From: Chryseobacterium shigense
Lineage (GTDB): Bacteria; Bacteroidota; Bacteroidia; Flavobacteriales; Weeksellaceae
Direction of reading: 5' to 3'
Length of the DNA: 64,000 bases
Assembly (NCBI RefSeq): GCF_900156575.1
Contig: NZ_FTNY01000004.1
Coordinates: forward strand, 124,001-188,000
Part shown: positions 10,555 to 19,834 of the stretch, piece by piece
Position numbering within the stretch: position 1 is the stretch's first letter
Layout of the letters: the number at the start of each line of letters is the position of its first letter
Translations under genes and position numbers: made by a program
Notes under the pieces: generated by a model
The model's input: only the letters and a program-made list of their open reading frames with translations
The model's database searches: none
Told to the model about the DNA's origin: nothing

Positions 10555-12483
10555 CTATTTATCTAATACCTCGTAGATCGAATTATTACTCTTAAATTCC
10601 GGAACAATGACCTTTAAAATCTTCACTACATCTACTTTTTCCTGCATTACAGAAGCATCCGTAATCAAATTGATCAGGCTTTCTATTTCCAGGAATGCCA
10701 TTGCAGGGTCCTTTGAAATCATGATCTTTTCGTTATGAGTAGGAAGTGTTTTAGCGTTATCACTTAACAGTTCTTCATATAGTTTTTCACCCGGTCGTAA
10801 ACCTGTATATATGATTTTAATATCAATATTCGGTTCAAAGCCTGATAACTTAATCATTCTTCTGGCAAGATCAAGAATCTTTACCGGCTCACCCATATCG
10901 AACACAAAGATCTCCCCTCCCTTACCCATAGTTCCTGCATGAAGAACAAGTTCGCAAGCTTCTGGAATGGTCATAAAGTATCGTACGATATCGGGATGGG
11001 TAATTGTTACAGGTCCCCCGGCTTCAATCTGTTTTTTAAAATGTGGAATAACAGAACCATTTGATCCTAGCACATTGCCAAACCTTGTAGTAATAAACTT
11101 TGTGGTATTGCCTTCAACATCCTGTAAAGACTGAACAAATAACTCTGCTGCTCTTTTAGATGCCCCCATTACGTTGGTAGGGTTTACCGCTTTATCTGTA
11201 GAGATCATTACAAACCGGTTTACTTTATAACGGCTTGACAAAACTGCAATATTCTTTGATCCTAAAACATTGACACGAATTGCCTCATTGGGATTTTCTT
11301 CAACCAACGGAACATGTTTGTATGCCGCCGCATGGTATACCATTGAGAAATTGTAGGTCTGAAACAGGGGCTCAACTCTATGAATATTGGAAACGTCTGC
11401 TAAAACAAATTTAAATCTGATGTGAGGAAATTTGTCTTTTACTTCAAGCTCAATATCATAGAGAGGGGTTTCTGCCTGATCTAAAACGACAATCAATGCC
11501 GGATTAAACTGAGCTACCTGTCTTACGATTTCACTCCCAATAGAACCCGCTCCCCCCGTTACCAATATATTTTTATTGAAGTGTCTGCTTCTGACTTCCT
11601 CACTTTCAATTTTTATTGGTTTTCTGTTCAAAAGATCTTCAATCTGAAGATTTCTAATCGCTCCTCCTAAGTCACTGTCTCTTAACTTCTGTACGGATGG
11701 AGCTTTAAATATATTTAAGTCTTTTTCCAGAAATAAATTCACCCAAGAGTTCATTTCGTCTTTGGACATCATTTCCTTAACAATAATAACCCCATCGATA
11801 ATGAGATCTTCTTTTGTAGCTTCTTCTATTCTTCTTTTCTCATAGATAGGTTTTCCTAATAATGAAGCTCTTTTGGAATCTGTTCGCTGAGTCAGGAAAC
11901 CTACAACCTGATAAGGCAGACTTGGGTTATCTAAAATAGCACGTGCTATAGCAATGGACTGCTCATCAATACCCAATACTAAAATTCTCTTTTTCAAAGT
12001 ACTTCTTCTATATTCTCTGACAATATGAAAAAATTCCTTCACATAGAGTCTGAATAGAAACAGCCCCATGAAAGAAATAATAAAGTATAATATGAGAAAT
12101 GCAGTAAGTATAAATTTTCCACCTGTAGACCAGAAATAGATAAGATTGACGACTCCTACTACTGTCATCGTACAAAAACATGATATCAAAAGCTTGAAAA
12201 GGTCAATAAAGGTAGAATGCCTTATGATTCCCGCATATGTTTTGAAAAAATACATAAAAATTGTATTGATCAAAATAATAAAAGCAAAAACAACACTTTT
12301 ATCTTCGTGATAAATAAACTCTTTTTGAGTAATTTTTTCAATAGTATAGGTAGAAAGAAATAAAGACATTACCAAAATGATAATATCTATTGCAAGTATA
12401 ATCCATCTGGGAAGATATCTTACATCTGAGAGATTTACAACATTATCACCTCCAAATATTTTTTTTCTAAGAGAGCTGTACAT
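10555..12483 (-). CDS. Membrane-bound nucleotide-sugar 4,6-dehydratase (PglF/WbpM/CapD family)
   Basis: The 642-residue protein has four N-terminal membrane helices (about residues 25-150), a CoA-binding/Rossmann region beginning KRILVLGIDEQS, and a C-terminal dehydratase domain with VTGGAGSIGSEIVRQ. The catalytic block STDKAVNPTNVMGASK has Met in place of the usual SDR Tyr. In this family UDP-GlcNAc is converted to UDP-4-keto-6-deoxy-GlcNAc, and the aminotransferase encoded just upstream would then add an amino group (the PglF-PglE pair). An N-acetyltransferase to finish UDP-diNAcBac is not visible here. It follows a 120-base gap that contains a promoter candidate. Confidence 0.9.
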   Translation of the reverse strand: MYSSLRKKIFGGDNVVNLSDVRYLPRWIILAIDIIILVMSLFLSTYTIEKITQKEFIYHEDKSVVFAFIILINTIFMYFFKTYAGIIRHSTFIDLFKLLISCFCTMTVVGVVNLIYFWSTGGKFILTAFLILYFIISFMGLFLFRLYVKEFFHIVREYRRSTLKKRILVLGIDEQSIAIARAILDNPSLPYQVVGFLTQRTDSKRASLLGKPIYEKRRIEEATKEDLIIDGVIIVKEMMSKDEMNSWVNLFLEKDLNIFKAPSVQKLRDSDLGGAIRNLQIEDLLNRKPIKIESEEVRSRHFNKNILVTGGAGSIGSEIVRQVAQFNPALIVVLDQAETPLYDIELEVKDKFPHIRFKFVLADVSNIHRVEPLFQTYNFSMVYHAAAYKHVPLVEENPNEAIRVNVLGSKNIAVLSSRYKVNRFVMISTDKAVNPTNVMGASKRAAELFVQSLQDVEGNTTKFITTRFGNVLGSNGSVIPHFKKQIEAGGPVTITHPDIVRYFMTIPEACELVLHAGTMGKGGEIFVFDMGEPVKILDLARRMIKLSGFEPNIDIKIIYTGLRPGEKLYEELLSDNAKTLPTHNEKIMISKDPAMAFLEIESLINLITDASVMQEKVDVVKILKVIVPEFKSNNSIYEVLDK

Positions 12484-12556
12484 TGTCTGTATTTGTGTTC
12501 ATATTTAACTGGGTCAAAACCCTACTTTTATTAATACTAATTCCTAAACGTGGATA

Positions 12557-12564
12557 CAAAATTA
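12557..12564 (-). promoter_or_regulatory. Bacteroidota -7 element (TAATTTTG) before the PglF-like gene
   Basis: TAATTTTG on the minus strand matches TAnnTTTG, 74 bases before the start of the dehydratase gene and inside the only sizeable gap of the upper polysaccharide operon. It could drive the long export/assembly transcript. No TTG was found at the usual -33 distance, so support is partial. Confidence 0.4.
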
Positions 12565-12603
12565 AAATAAAATCTGATCTACACTTAAATTTAAAAAACA
12601 AAT

Positions 12604-13731
12604 TTAGTGAATTTCATTTTGTAAAACTTCAGAAATTCTAGCTCGGCAATGATCTGTTAAATTAGTTCCCGACGGTAGGCACAGTCCTGCGTCAAAAAGT
12701 GTACCAGATAAGTTATTTCCAAAAAACTTGTATCGTTTATAGAGGGGCTGCAGATGCATAGGCTTCCATAGATATCTGGTTTCTATATTATTCTGTGAAA
12801 ATTTTTCCTTTAGTTTTTCTTTGACAAGATTATTTTTGAGAATGATTGTACTAAGCCAATAGTTGGAGTAAAAGTCACTGTCTGGTGCAGAAAACAGCTC
12901 AATATGATCATTATTCTTCACTATCTGTTGATAAAAATCATGGTTTTTTCTACGTTGCTCTATTTTTTTTTCGAGTGTTTCCAGCTGACCTCTTCCAATT
13001 CCGGCCGCAATATTATCCATTCTGTAATTATACCCTACTTCTGAGTGGCTGTAAAATTCTTCATTATCTTTAGCTTGCGTAGCAAGGAAAAGAGCTCTGT
13101 TTTTAGCATCAGGGCTTCTTGAAATTAAAATCCCACCACCAGCAGTGGTAATAATTTTGTTCCCGTTGAAACTTATAATAGATAGATCCCCAAAAGTACC
13201 GCATAGCTGCCCTTTATATTTACTGCCTAATGCTTCTGCACTATCCTCTATGACAGGAATTTCATATTTTCTGGAAATCTGAAGGATTTCATCTACTTTA
13301 AAAGGCATTCCATAGAGAGAGACGGTAATAATAGCTTTGGGCTTTTTTCCTTGGCGGATACAGTATTTTATTGACTCTTCCAATGCATCGGGACACATAT
13401 TCCATGTCTGATTTTCGCTATCTACAAATACAGGAACAGCGTTGAGATAAAGAATAGGATTAGCGGTAGCCACAAAGGTAAAAGACTGACAAATGACAAA
13501 ATCCCCGTCTTCAACATTTAACAACCGTAATGCCAAGTGAATAGCTGCAGTTCCGGAAGATAAAGCCGTGACATAGGAAGTCTTTCCTAAATAGTGTTCC
13601 AGACTCCGCTCGAATTCATCTATATTCGAGCCGTATTGGGAAATCCAGTTGGTATCAAATGCATCCTTTATATATTTTAGCTCATTTCCCCCCATATGCG
13701 GAGGTGACAGCCAAATTTTTTCTTCTTTCAA
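12604..13731 (-). CDS. DegT/DnrJ/EryC1 sugar aminotransferase (PglE-like)
   Basis: This is a 375-residue PLP enzyme of the sugar aminotransferase family. It opens with WLSPPHMGGNELKYIKDAF, has TALSSGTAAIHLALRLL near residue 56, VIEDSAEALGS, and the PLP-lysine segment SFNGNKIITTAGGG. It would transfer an amino group from glutamate to C4 of the keto-sugar produced by the adjacent PglF-like dehydratase, giving UDP-QuiNAc4N or similar. It lies eight bases after recX and is transcribed toward the capsule genes. The family is clear; the exact sugar is inferred from the neighbour. Confidence 0.88.
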   Translation of the reverse strand: MKEEKIWLSPPHMGGNELKYIKDAFDTNWISQYGSNIDEFERSLEHYLGKTSYVTALSSGTAAIHLALRLLNVEDGDFVICQSFTFVATANPILYLNAVPVFVDSENQTWNMCPDALEESIKYCIRQGKKPKAIITVSLYGMPFKVDEILQISRKYEIPVIEDSAEALGSKYKGQLCGTFGDLSIISFNGNKIITTAGGGILISRSPDAKNRALFLATQAKDNEEFYSHSEVGYNYRMDNIAAGIGRGQLETLEKKIEQRRKNHDFYQQIVKNNDHIELFSAPDSDFYSNYWLSTIILKNNLVKEKLKEKFSQNNIETRYLWKPMHLQPLYKRYKFFGNNLSGTLFDAGLCLPSGTNLTDHCRARISEVLQNEIH

Positions 13732-13739
13732 TTATCTAC

Positions 13740-14204
13740 TTATGTTTCGTCAAAAGTATCATTTATTTTCTCATATTCAAAACCTCTACTCATCAAATAT
13801 TTTATCGTTTTAGATTTTTTTTGATATTCTTGCAATCCTTTTTGTCTGGAGTAGTAATCTTCAAATATTTTTCTGATCATTTGATCATAATCTCTCTCGT
13901 CTATCTCATCAAAACACTTACTGATCAGCTTTTCAGAGATTTGTTTCATTTTCAGGTGCATTTTTATTTTATTTCTGCCCCAGTGTTTGATATAAAATTT
14001 CCCTCTGATATAGCTCCTCGTAAACCGTTCCTCATTGAGATAATTTTCTTTTAAAAGATATAAGATGATTTCATCTTTAGCTTCATCAATCAGCAGAAAT
14101 TCACGCATTTTCTGTTCAACTTCTGCATGGCAACGGTCCTGATAAACGCAATAGTTGACCAGTTTCAGTTTTATTTCATCAAAAGTGAAAGATTTTTTAT
14201 CCAT
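13740..14204 (-). CDS. recX: RecX-family regulator of RecA
   Basis: This is a 154-residue, charged, helical protein with the repeated three-helix pattern of RecX (C-x-x-R-x-H-A-E-V-E-Q-K near residue 25, then YLNEERFTRSYIRGKFYIKHWGRNKIKMHLK). RecX binds RecA and modulates filament growth. An upstream ATG at 14237 would add 11 residues, but that extension is made of the glyA terminator hairpin, so the ATG at 14204 (MDKKSF) is the better start. RecX leads directly into the aminotransferase gene eight bases later; that housekeeping gene therefore borders, and may be cotranscribed with, the polysaccharide locus. Confidence 0.85.
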   Translation of the reverse strand: MDKKSFTFDEIKLKLVNYCVYQDRCHAEVEQKMREFLLIDEAKDEIILYLLKENYLNEERFTRSYIRGKFYIKHWGRNKIKMHLKMKQISEKLISKCFDEIDERDYDQMIRKIFEDYYSRQKGLQEYQKKSKTIKYLMSRGFEYEKINDTFDET

Positions 14205-14210
14205 AATAGA

Positions 14211-14242
14211 TATGAAAAAGAATGGACAAATGCCCATTCTTT
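14211..14242 (-). terminator. Terminator of glyA
   Basis: A nine-base stem (AAAGAATGG paired with CCATTCTTT) with an eight-base loop is followed on the minus strand by a T-rich run. It lies just after the glyA stop codon and before the recX start chosen here. Confidence 0.6.
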
Positions 14243-14262
14243 ATTATAATGTTTAAATTAAA

Positions 14263-15528
14263 TTAATAGTTGAACAAGGCTCTTCCCTCCATCAGTTCAT
14301 TCACCTTCTTTCTTACAGAAGAGATTACTTCTTCATTTTTGATATTGTCAACAACTTCAGAAATGAATCCTGCTATGGTATCCATATCATTTTCTTTAAG
14401 GCCTCTTGTTGTAATTGCTGCAGTTCCCAGTCTGATACCCGACGTAGTAAATGGCGACTTATCATCAAAAGGAACCATATTCTTGTTGCAGGTAATATCT
14501 GCCAATACCAATGCTTTTTCTGTTTCTTTTCCGTTGACGTTTTTATTTCTAAGGTCTACCAACATCAGGTGATTATCTGTCCCACCGCTTACGATATCAA
14601 AACCTCTGCTGATCATCGCTGTTGATAACGCCTGTGCATTGGATTTAACCTGTTTGGCGTACGTTTCAAACTGAGTATCTAAGGCTTCTGCGAACGCCAC
14701 TGCTTTACCGGCAATAACGTGTTCCAGCGGACCTCCCTGGATTCCAGGAAAAACAGCTCCGTCCAGTACCTGGCTCATCATTTTCGTTTCTCCTTTTGGT
14801 GTTTTGTGACCGTAAGTATTTTCGAAGTCTTTCCCCATCATGATCATTCCTCCTCTTGGACCTCTCAAAGTCTTATGAGTCGTCGTTGTTACTACATGAC
14901 AGTGTTCGAATGGTGAGTTTAATAATCCTTTAGCTACTAAACCAGCCGGGTGAGCAATATCTGCCCAAAGTGTTGCCCCGATTTCGTCTGCAACCTCTCT
15001 GAATTTAGCATAATCAAGATCTCTTGAGTAAGCAGAGAATCCTGCAATAAGCATTTTAGGTCTTTCTCTTAAAGCCACTTCTCTCATTTGATCATAATCA
15101 ATAAGTCCGGTTTCTTTCTGAACCCCGTAAGAAACCACTTGATATTGAATTCCTGAGAAGTTTACTCCGGAACCGTGAGTAAGGTGTCCTCCCATGGAAA
15201 GGTCCATACCCATAATTTTATCTCCTGCTTTCAAAACTGCAAGATAAACGGCAGCATTAGCCTGAGATCCGGAATGCGGCTGTACGTTGACATAGTCTAC
15301 ACCGAAAAGTTCTTTTGCTCTGTTGATGGCTAATGTTTCAACCTCATCTACTACTTCACAGCCTCCGTAATATCTTTTTCCGGGATATCCTTCAGCATAT
15401 TTGTTGGTCAGTACACTTCCCATTGCTTTCATCACGTTCTCAGAAACAAAGTTTTCTGACGCAATAAGCTCTAATCCATGGGCTTGTCTTTGTCTTTCTT
15501 TTTCAATCAGGTCGAAAATAATGTCCAT
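14263..15528 (-). CDS. glyA: Serine hydroxymethyltransferase
   Basis: The 421-residue protein matches GlyA from end to end. It has [12 protein letters not shown] near the N-terminus, the YYGGCEVVD substrate region, and the PLP lysine at K219 in [14 protein letters not shown]. It converts serine and tetrahydrofolate to glycine and methylene-tetrahydrofolate in the cytoplasm, the main source of one-carbon units. Length and motifs are normal. A TACATTTG promoter element lies 31 bases before the ATG, and a hairpin terminator follows the stop, so it is probably a single-gene transcript. Confidence 0.97.
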   Translation of the reverse strand: MDIIFDLIEKERQRQAHGLELIASENFVSENVMKAMGSVLTNKYAEGYPGKRYYGGCEVVDEVETLAINRAKELFGVDYVNVQPHSGSQANAAVYLAVLKAGDKIMGMDLSMGGHLTHGSGVNFSGIQYQVVSYGVQKETGLIDYDQMREVALRERPKMLIAGFSAYSRDLDYAKFREVADEIGATLWADIAHPAGLVAKGLLNSPFEHCHVVTTTTHKTLRGPRGGMIMMGKDFENTYGHKTPKGETKMMSQVLDGAVFPGIQGGPLEHVIAGKAVAFAEALDTQFETYAKQVKSNAQALSTAMISRGFDIVSGGTDNHLMLVDLRNKNVNGKETEKALVLADITCNKNMVPFDDKSPFTTSGIRLGTAAITTRGLKENDMDTIAGFISEVVDNIKNEEVISSVRKKVNELMEGRALFNY

Positions 15529-15558
15529 TTTACTTTTAGTTTTTGAAATTTTTCACCC

Positions 15559-15566
15559 CAAATGTA
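15559..15566 (-). promoter_or_regulatory. Bacteroidota -7 element (TACATTTG) of glyA
   Basis: TACATTTG on the minus strand matches TAnnTTTG and would give a leader of about 24 bases before the glyA ATG. A clear -33 TTG was not seen. Confidence 0.5.
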
Positions 15567-15630
15567 CGGAATTTCCCGTTAGATTTCGGCATCGGAAAGT
15601 ATGATTTTAAACCCAAAATTGATCAGAATT

Positions 15631-16530
15631 TTAAAATTCTTCCTCCGCAAGTTCCTTATTGACAACCGCTCCGGTGAAATTTCCCTGAGCAACAGCACTG
15701 GCAACAGATCGCATCATCGTTACATTATCTCCGCAGGCAAAAACTCCGGAAATATTTGTTTTCTGCATAAAATCAACTTTGATAAATCCCTGTTCAGTAA
15801 GTTCACAGCCAAGATTTTCAGAAGCATTGATATTCTGTTTAAAAGGTACTTTGGCATAGAGCACTTTCAATGAGACTTCTTTTCCGGTTTTAAAAATCAT
15901 TTTCCGGATTTTCCCATTTTCATGTTCTGTTTTTTCAACTTCGTCTTCTACCAAGATGATATTATTCTGAGCCAGTTTCCCTTTCTGATCTTTGGAAAGA
16001 GCAGATTTTCCGTTGGTAAATAAAAAAAGATCTTTCGTTAAATTATACACCAGCTTCGAAAAGTCATAGGCCATATCACCATCTGAAAGGATTCCGGTCA
16101 CTTCATTTTTCACTTCATAACCATGACAGTACGGACAATGCAATACGGAAATCCCCCAGCATTCTGCAAATCCGGGAATATCTGGCATGATGTCTTTCAC
16201 TCCTGATGCAAGGATGAGTTTTTTGGCAGAGAACTTTTCGCCTGTGGAAGTTTCCGTTTCAAATCCTTCATCCGTTTTCTGTAATTGAATGGCGATTCCA
16301 TCATGAAATTTCACGGTGCTGTAGGCTAGAACCTGGTGCCGTGCAAGATCAGAAATTTCCTTTGGTGTTTTTCCGTCATGGGTAATGAAATTATGTGAAT
16401 ATGGAGTCTGTCTATTGCAGGGTTTCCCACTGTCAATGATCAGAACGCTTCTTAGTGATCTCCCTAAAGACATTCCAGCTGATAATCCCGCATAACTTCC
16501 TCCTATGATAATAACGTCGTAGTTTTTCAT
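15631..16530 (-). CDS. Thioredoxin-reductase-like FAD/NAD(P) oxidoreductase
   Basis: This 299-residue flavoprotein begins VIIIGGSYAGLSAG (FAD-binding loop), carries a redox pair in HCPYCHGYE near residue 135, and ends with GVFACGDN, the second FAD-contacting motif. It belongs to the low-molecular-weight thioredoxin reductase superfamily. The CPYC dithiol is in the position of the TrxB CxxC, but the sequence is nearer to the group that includes the gliotoxin/holomycin dithiol oxidases than to canonical TrxB. It may act on a small thiol or on thioredoxin. It is a lone minus-strand gene after a gap of about 100 bases from glyA. Confidence 0.8.
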   Translation of the reverse strand: MKNYDVIIIGGSYAGLSAGMSLGRSLRSVLIIDSGKPCNRQTPYSHNFITHDGKTPKEISDLARHQVLAYSTVKFHDGIAIQLQKTDEGFETETSTGEKFSAKKLILASGVKDIMPDIPGFAECWGISVLHCPYCHGYEVKNEVTGILSDGDMAYDFSKLVYNLTKDLFLFTNGKSALSKDQKGKLAQNNIILVEDEVEKTEHENGKIRKMIFKTGKEVSLKVLYAKVPFKQNINASENLGCELTEQGFIKVDFMQKTNISGVFACGDNVTMMRSVASAVAQGNFTGAVVNKELAEEEF

Positions 16531-16727
16531 TTTAACTGATGGTTTAAATAATTGATGAATGGTAAATGATAACTGATGGTGAAATGATTCGTTATAAATC
16601 GGTAAACAATATCACTAGGCCATCTACTATTTTATTGAGGCAAAGTTAAAACAAAAATCAATTAAAGATACAATGTTGCATTAATATTTTCTATGACCTT
16701 AAATTATAATACGGGCATAAAAGAGAA

Positions 16728-16757
16728 ACAGCTGATTTTAAAATTTAAAATCAGCTG
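16728..16757 (-). terminator. Terminator of the metallo-beta-lactamase gene
   Basis: A long perfect stem (ACAGCTGATTTTA with its complement, AT-rich loop) is followed on the minus strand by TTTCTCTTTT. It lies 34 bases beyond the beta-lactamase stop. The remaining sequence at 16531-16727 has no gene; it contains only loose TGATGGT/TGATGAATGGT repeats. Confidence 0.6.
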
Positions 16758-16790
16758 TCAGTCATCTATTTTGAGAATCGATTAGTAGAA

Positions 16791-17543
16791 TCAGTTATTT
16801 TTAAACAACCTGATCGTATAGTCCAGAAGTTCTTTTCCGCCTACCTCTCCATGGCCCGGCATTACTATTTTAGCGTCCGGATACTGAGCTTTGACTTTCT
16901 CAACGGTTTGAGACCAAGTGTGCACATTGGCATCCCCAAGATAGCCTTTTGTGGCATCTATTTCTTTAATAAGACAGCCTCCGAACATCGCTTTTTCGTC
17001 TGGAACATACGCAACGACATTGTCTTTTGTATGTCCTTCTCCAAAGTATTTTACTAAAATTTTATGTTTTCCTGCATTGAGGGTAATCGTATCATTAAAA
17101 CCGTGCCCCGGAACATGGGCTCCGGCTTTTTTTGCCAATTCTATGGTTTTATTATTGGCGTAAGAAGGAATATTGTTTTTGTCGAATTCTTTCAATCCTC
17201 CCAGACAATCATCGTGGAAATGTGTCGCAACTACCGCATTCACTTTTGAATGAAGGGTATTTTTGATCCATGAAATCAATTCTTCTGTGCTTTTGTCATT
17301 GGTTGGAGTATCCAGAATCACGGTTTCATTTCCATCTTTTACGATCATTCCGTTGCATTCTACTTTTCCAAAGGAATCTGTACTTAAATAAGATACATGC
17401 TGATAGATATCGTCAGACAGCTGAATGACGGAAAGGTTATCCGTCTTGTACACTACTTTAGCTTTCTGAGCTTTTTTCTGAGAGGTACAGCTAAAAAACA
17501 ATAGCGCTGAGGATAAAAATAAAATTTTAGATAGTGATTTCAT
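16791..17543 (-). CDS. Subclass B1 metallo-beta-lactamase (CGB/IND/CIA-like), lipoprotein signal
   Basis: From the ATG at 17543 this is a 250-residue protein with signal ending LLFFSC (Cys19), which looks like a lipobox. All B1 zinc ligands are present: H108, H110 and H171 for the first zinc (THFHDD and GEGHTKDN), and D112, C190 (GGCLIKE) and H231 (PGHGEVGG) for the second. B1 enzymes hydrolyse most beta-lactams including carbapenems in the periplasm. The family is intrinsic to Chryseobacterium and relatives. A start 19 codons upstream is open but would spoil the signal peptide. Flanked by ordinary chromosomal genes with no mobile element, it looks resident rather than acquired. Confidence 0.93.
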   Translation of the reverse strand: MKSLSKILFLSSALLFFSCTSQKKAQKAKVVYKTDNLSVIQLSDDIYQHVSYLSTDSFGKVECNGMIVKDGNETVILDTPTNDKSTEELISWIKNTLHSKVNAVVATHFHDDCLGGLKEFDKNNIPSYANNKTIELAKKAGAHVPGHGFNDTITLNAGKHKILVKYFGEGHTKDNVVAYVPDEKAMFGGCLIKEIDATKGYLGDANVHTWSQTVEKVKAQYPDAKIVMPGHGEVGGKELLDYTIRLFKNN

Positions 17544-17615
17544 AGGTTCAATACATTGCAGCGAAATTAAAAAATATTTCACGCTCCTAAATAATCCCAT
17601 GGAGTTAATTAACTG

Positions 17616-19139
17616 TTAATATCCCCACTTCTTTTCATCGATTTCATTTTGAATTCTTTTTTTAATATCAATTTTCGCGCCTTCAAAACTAAAGATGGTC
17701 GTTCCTTTTTCGCGGGCGAACCTATTGACAATGGAATCAGCTGCTTTTGAGTTTTCAAAATAAGGACCGGTTTCTTTAAGTTCATCCTCCTCTTTGGAAA
17801 ATTCTTTGACACGAATCAGATGGTCATATTTTTTATTAAGATCAAACCAGTTGATATAATCTGCATTAAAGGAAACCGCTTTTATATCTTTTTTTGAATA
17901 ATAATTGATAGTGCCTGCCTGTCCGTAATTATCACAGAGAACCAGTGTATTTCCGGATTTTGATAGTATAGAATATTCTTTATCTACTTTTTGAGCAAGC
18001 TCTTTCCAGCCTTGCATATCAGCAAAATCCTGAGGCAGTGCATGATCTTTACCATCTTCCCAACGAAGAAGTCCCATTTTTTTATAGAATTCAGGATGAT
18101 TTATAATATAGTCCGGACTTTTATTGGGAAAAGCGACCTGATACAAAGGCAGAAACAGCAAAACTGGAATTAAAACAAAGACCGGTTTAAGAAACTTCTT
18201 CCAGCCTTTTTCAAAAACAGGAGCGAGAAAAACAGCTCCAAATGCAATAAAAACCGGATACAGGCCAATGGCATAATAATCTTTAGCCTTAAAAAACACA
18301 AATAAGGCAATCGTTGCAATATACATCCAAAAGAAAGACTTGAATTTTTCAAACGGTTGATAAAACAGCACCGCATACCATCCAGCGATGATCACTAAAA
18401 AAGAGCCTATAAAAAACAGAATCTGGGATTTAAAGAAATCAATCCGATCGACATGGACAAGCTGATTGTCTTCAAGTTCTTTCATATGGTAGACAACCGG
18501 AAAATGATGATTGTACTGCCATAATAAGTTGGGCAGCATGATCAGTAATGCAACTACTGCTGCTCCGTACAAATGGGGCTGGAGAAATATTTTCCTTTGT
18601 TTTGTCAATAGAATGGCGGGAATAATTCCCAACACTGAAAAGACAATATTATATTTATTCAGAAAACCTATTCCAAAGATGACAGCCGCTGCATACAGCC
18701 ATTTTACTCTTTCAGAATTGAAATACCTGATCAGCACATAATACATCAGTGTCCACAATAATACTTCCAAGGAGGTTGGCTGAAAAAGCATATTGATCCG
18801 CAGAAGAACTGATAGAAGAATCCCTGTTGAAGCCAGAATTTTAGCATATAAACTCCCCTGAAGTTCTTCAATGATTTTCCATACAGCAACAATCGTCAGC
18901 GCTCCGAAGAGTGCGGGAAAAAATTTAACCCAAAAGACAGAGTTTCCCGCCGTTTTAATAAGCCAGGCCAGCCATGAATTCACGGGAGGTACAGAAAGAT
19001 ATCCCCAGGCAAGGTGATTGCCCTGATCGAGATGCAGATATTCATCCCGGTGTAATTCATATTCTGGGCTGATCAGGGAATACTGGAGGATGAATTTTGC
19101 AATGATAAAGAAAAAGAGAATCAGGTAGTTTTTCTTCAT
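17616..19139 (-). CDS. GT39-like (ArnT/PMT-type) membrane glycosyltransferase
   Basis: The 507-residue protein has about ten to twelve predicted membrane segments. Its early loop LISPEYELHRDEYLHLDQGNHL carries the acidic residues (E, D/E) characteristic of the GT39/GT83 polyprenyl-phosphate-sugar transferase fold. PVNSWLAWL follows in the expected place. Enzymes of this type move a sugar from a lipid carrier to lipid A, protein or glycan on the periplasmic side. A soluble C-terminal region of about 150 residues follows the last helix. The acceptor cannot be deduced. The gene is 11 bases downstream of the zinc-ribbon protein gene. Confidence 0.75.
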   Translation of the reverse strand: MKKNYLILFFFIIAKFILQYSLISPEYELHRDEYLHLDQGNHLAWGYLSVPPVNSWLAWLIKTAGNSVFWVKFFPALFGALTIVAVWKIIEELQGSLYAKILASTGILLSVLLRINMLFQPTSLEVLLWTLMYYVLIRYFNSERVKWLYAAAVIFGIGFLNKYNIVFSVLGIIPAILLTKQRKIFLQPHLYGAAVVALLIMLPNLLWQYNHHFPVVYHMKELEDNQLVHVDRIDFFKSQILFFIGSFLVIIAGWYAVLFYQPFEKFKSFFWMYIATIALFVFFKAKDYYAIGLYPVFIAFGAVFLAPVFEKGWKKFLKPVFVLIPVLLFLPLYQVAFPNKSPDYIINHPEFYKKMGLLRWEDGKDHALPQDFADMQGWKELAQKVDKEYSILSKSGNTLVLCDNYGQAGTINYYSKKDIKAVSFNADYINWFDLNKKYDHLIRVKEFSKEEDELKETGPYFENSKAADSIVNRFAREKGTTIFSFEGAKIDIKKRIQNEIDEKKWGY

Positions 19140-19150
19140 AACGGTTGATA

Positions 19151-19714
19151 TTAAATGATTTCAAATTTTTGCCGGATCATTTCGGCTTTAACACCGGAAA
19201 CCCTTTCTGTCCAAAAATTAATATACTCCATTCTTTCAGGAAATTCTTCGTGCGTTTTATTTTGTCCACTCACTACATAGCTTTCGTACTCGTGCAAAGT
19301 ATTTCTCAAATACTGTTCATAATCTTTAGGTTTCTTGGGGATATATCCAATTCCATCACAACCACAGCTATGAAAACATCTTCCTATTTGAAAGAGTCCT
19401 TCTACAATTTTCCATTCTTTAACAGCGGTTTTCTTAGGTGCTTTAAAATCCCTCCCAAGATCTGCCATCAGGGTTCCGCATTCGGGACATTTGATCTGCC
19501 TTGCGTTGATCTCCTTTGTCAATGCATCCAGTTCTTCTTTTTTAGCTTTTGTAAAAACATCGCTCACATTCTTTATGGTTCCATCCCGCTGGTGATAGAT
19601 TTTATCTTTTTTGATTCTTAAAAGAATATCATCCGTATCTGTCTGTTTAAATGATTTTCTGCATTTAAAACAGGTGTAATGGGATTTATATGTTTTCCTG
19701 GCATACCTGCACAT
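19151..19714 (-). CDS. Uncharacterised zinc-ribbon protein
   Basis: A 187-residue soluble protein with three cysteine pairs or clusters: CFKC near residue 17, CPEC near residue 96, and C-F-H-S-C-G-C near residues 132-138. These could form two zinc ribbons. The rest is charged, with an aromatic-rich C-terminal half (EYESYVVSGQNKTHEEF). I do not recognise a named family, although the protein looks intact and properly spaced before the GT39 gene (11 bases). Structural zinc binding is inferred from the cysteines; no catalytic motif is visible. Confidence 0.7.
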   Translation of the reverse strand: MCRYARKTYKSHYTCFKCRKSFKQTDTDDILLRIKKDKIYHQRDGTIKNVSDVFTKAKKEELDALTKEINARQIKCPECGTLMADLGRDFKAPKKTAVKEWKIVEGLFQIGRCFHSCGCDGIGYIPKKPKDYEQYLRNTLHEYESYVVSGQNKTHEEFPERMEYINFWTERVSGVKAEMIRQKFEII

Positions 19715-19777
19715 GTCTTTATTTTAATCTCAAATTTAACAATTCCATTTTAGAGATGAACAGACCTCATTAATAAA

Positions 19778-19807
19778 AAGATCCTGAGAAAAATTCCTCA
19801 GGATCTT
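19778..19807 (-). terminator. Terminator of the MacAB-like transport operon
   Basis: The stem AAGATCCTGAG pairs with CTCAGGATCTT around an eight-base loop and is followed on the minus strand by TTTTATTA. It sits 28 bases past the HlyD-family stop codon, closing the transport operon. Confidence 0.7.
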
Positions 19808-19834
19808 ACCGTTTAAATATATAGTGATGGTTTA

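Noticed and set aside
13740..14237. Longer recX starting at 14237
   Set aside because: The extra 11 codons coincide with the glyA terminator hairpin, and the ATG at 14204 begins the family-like sequence.
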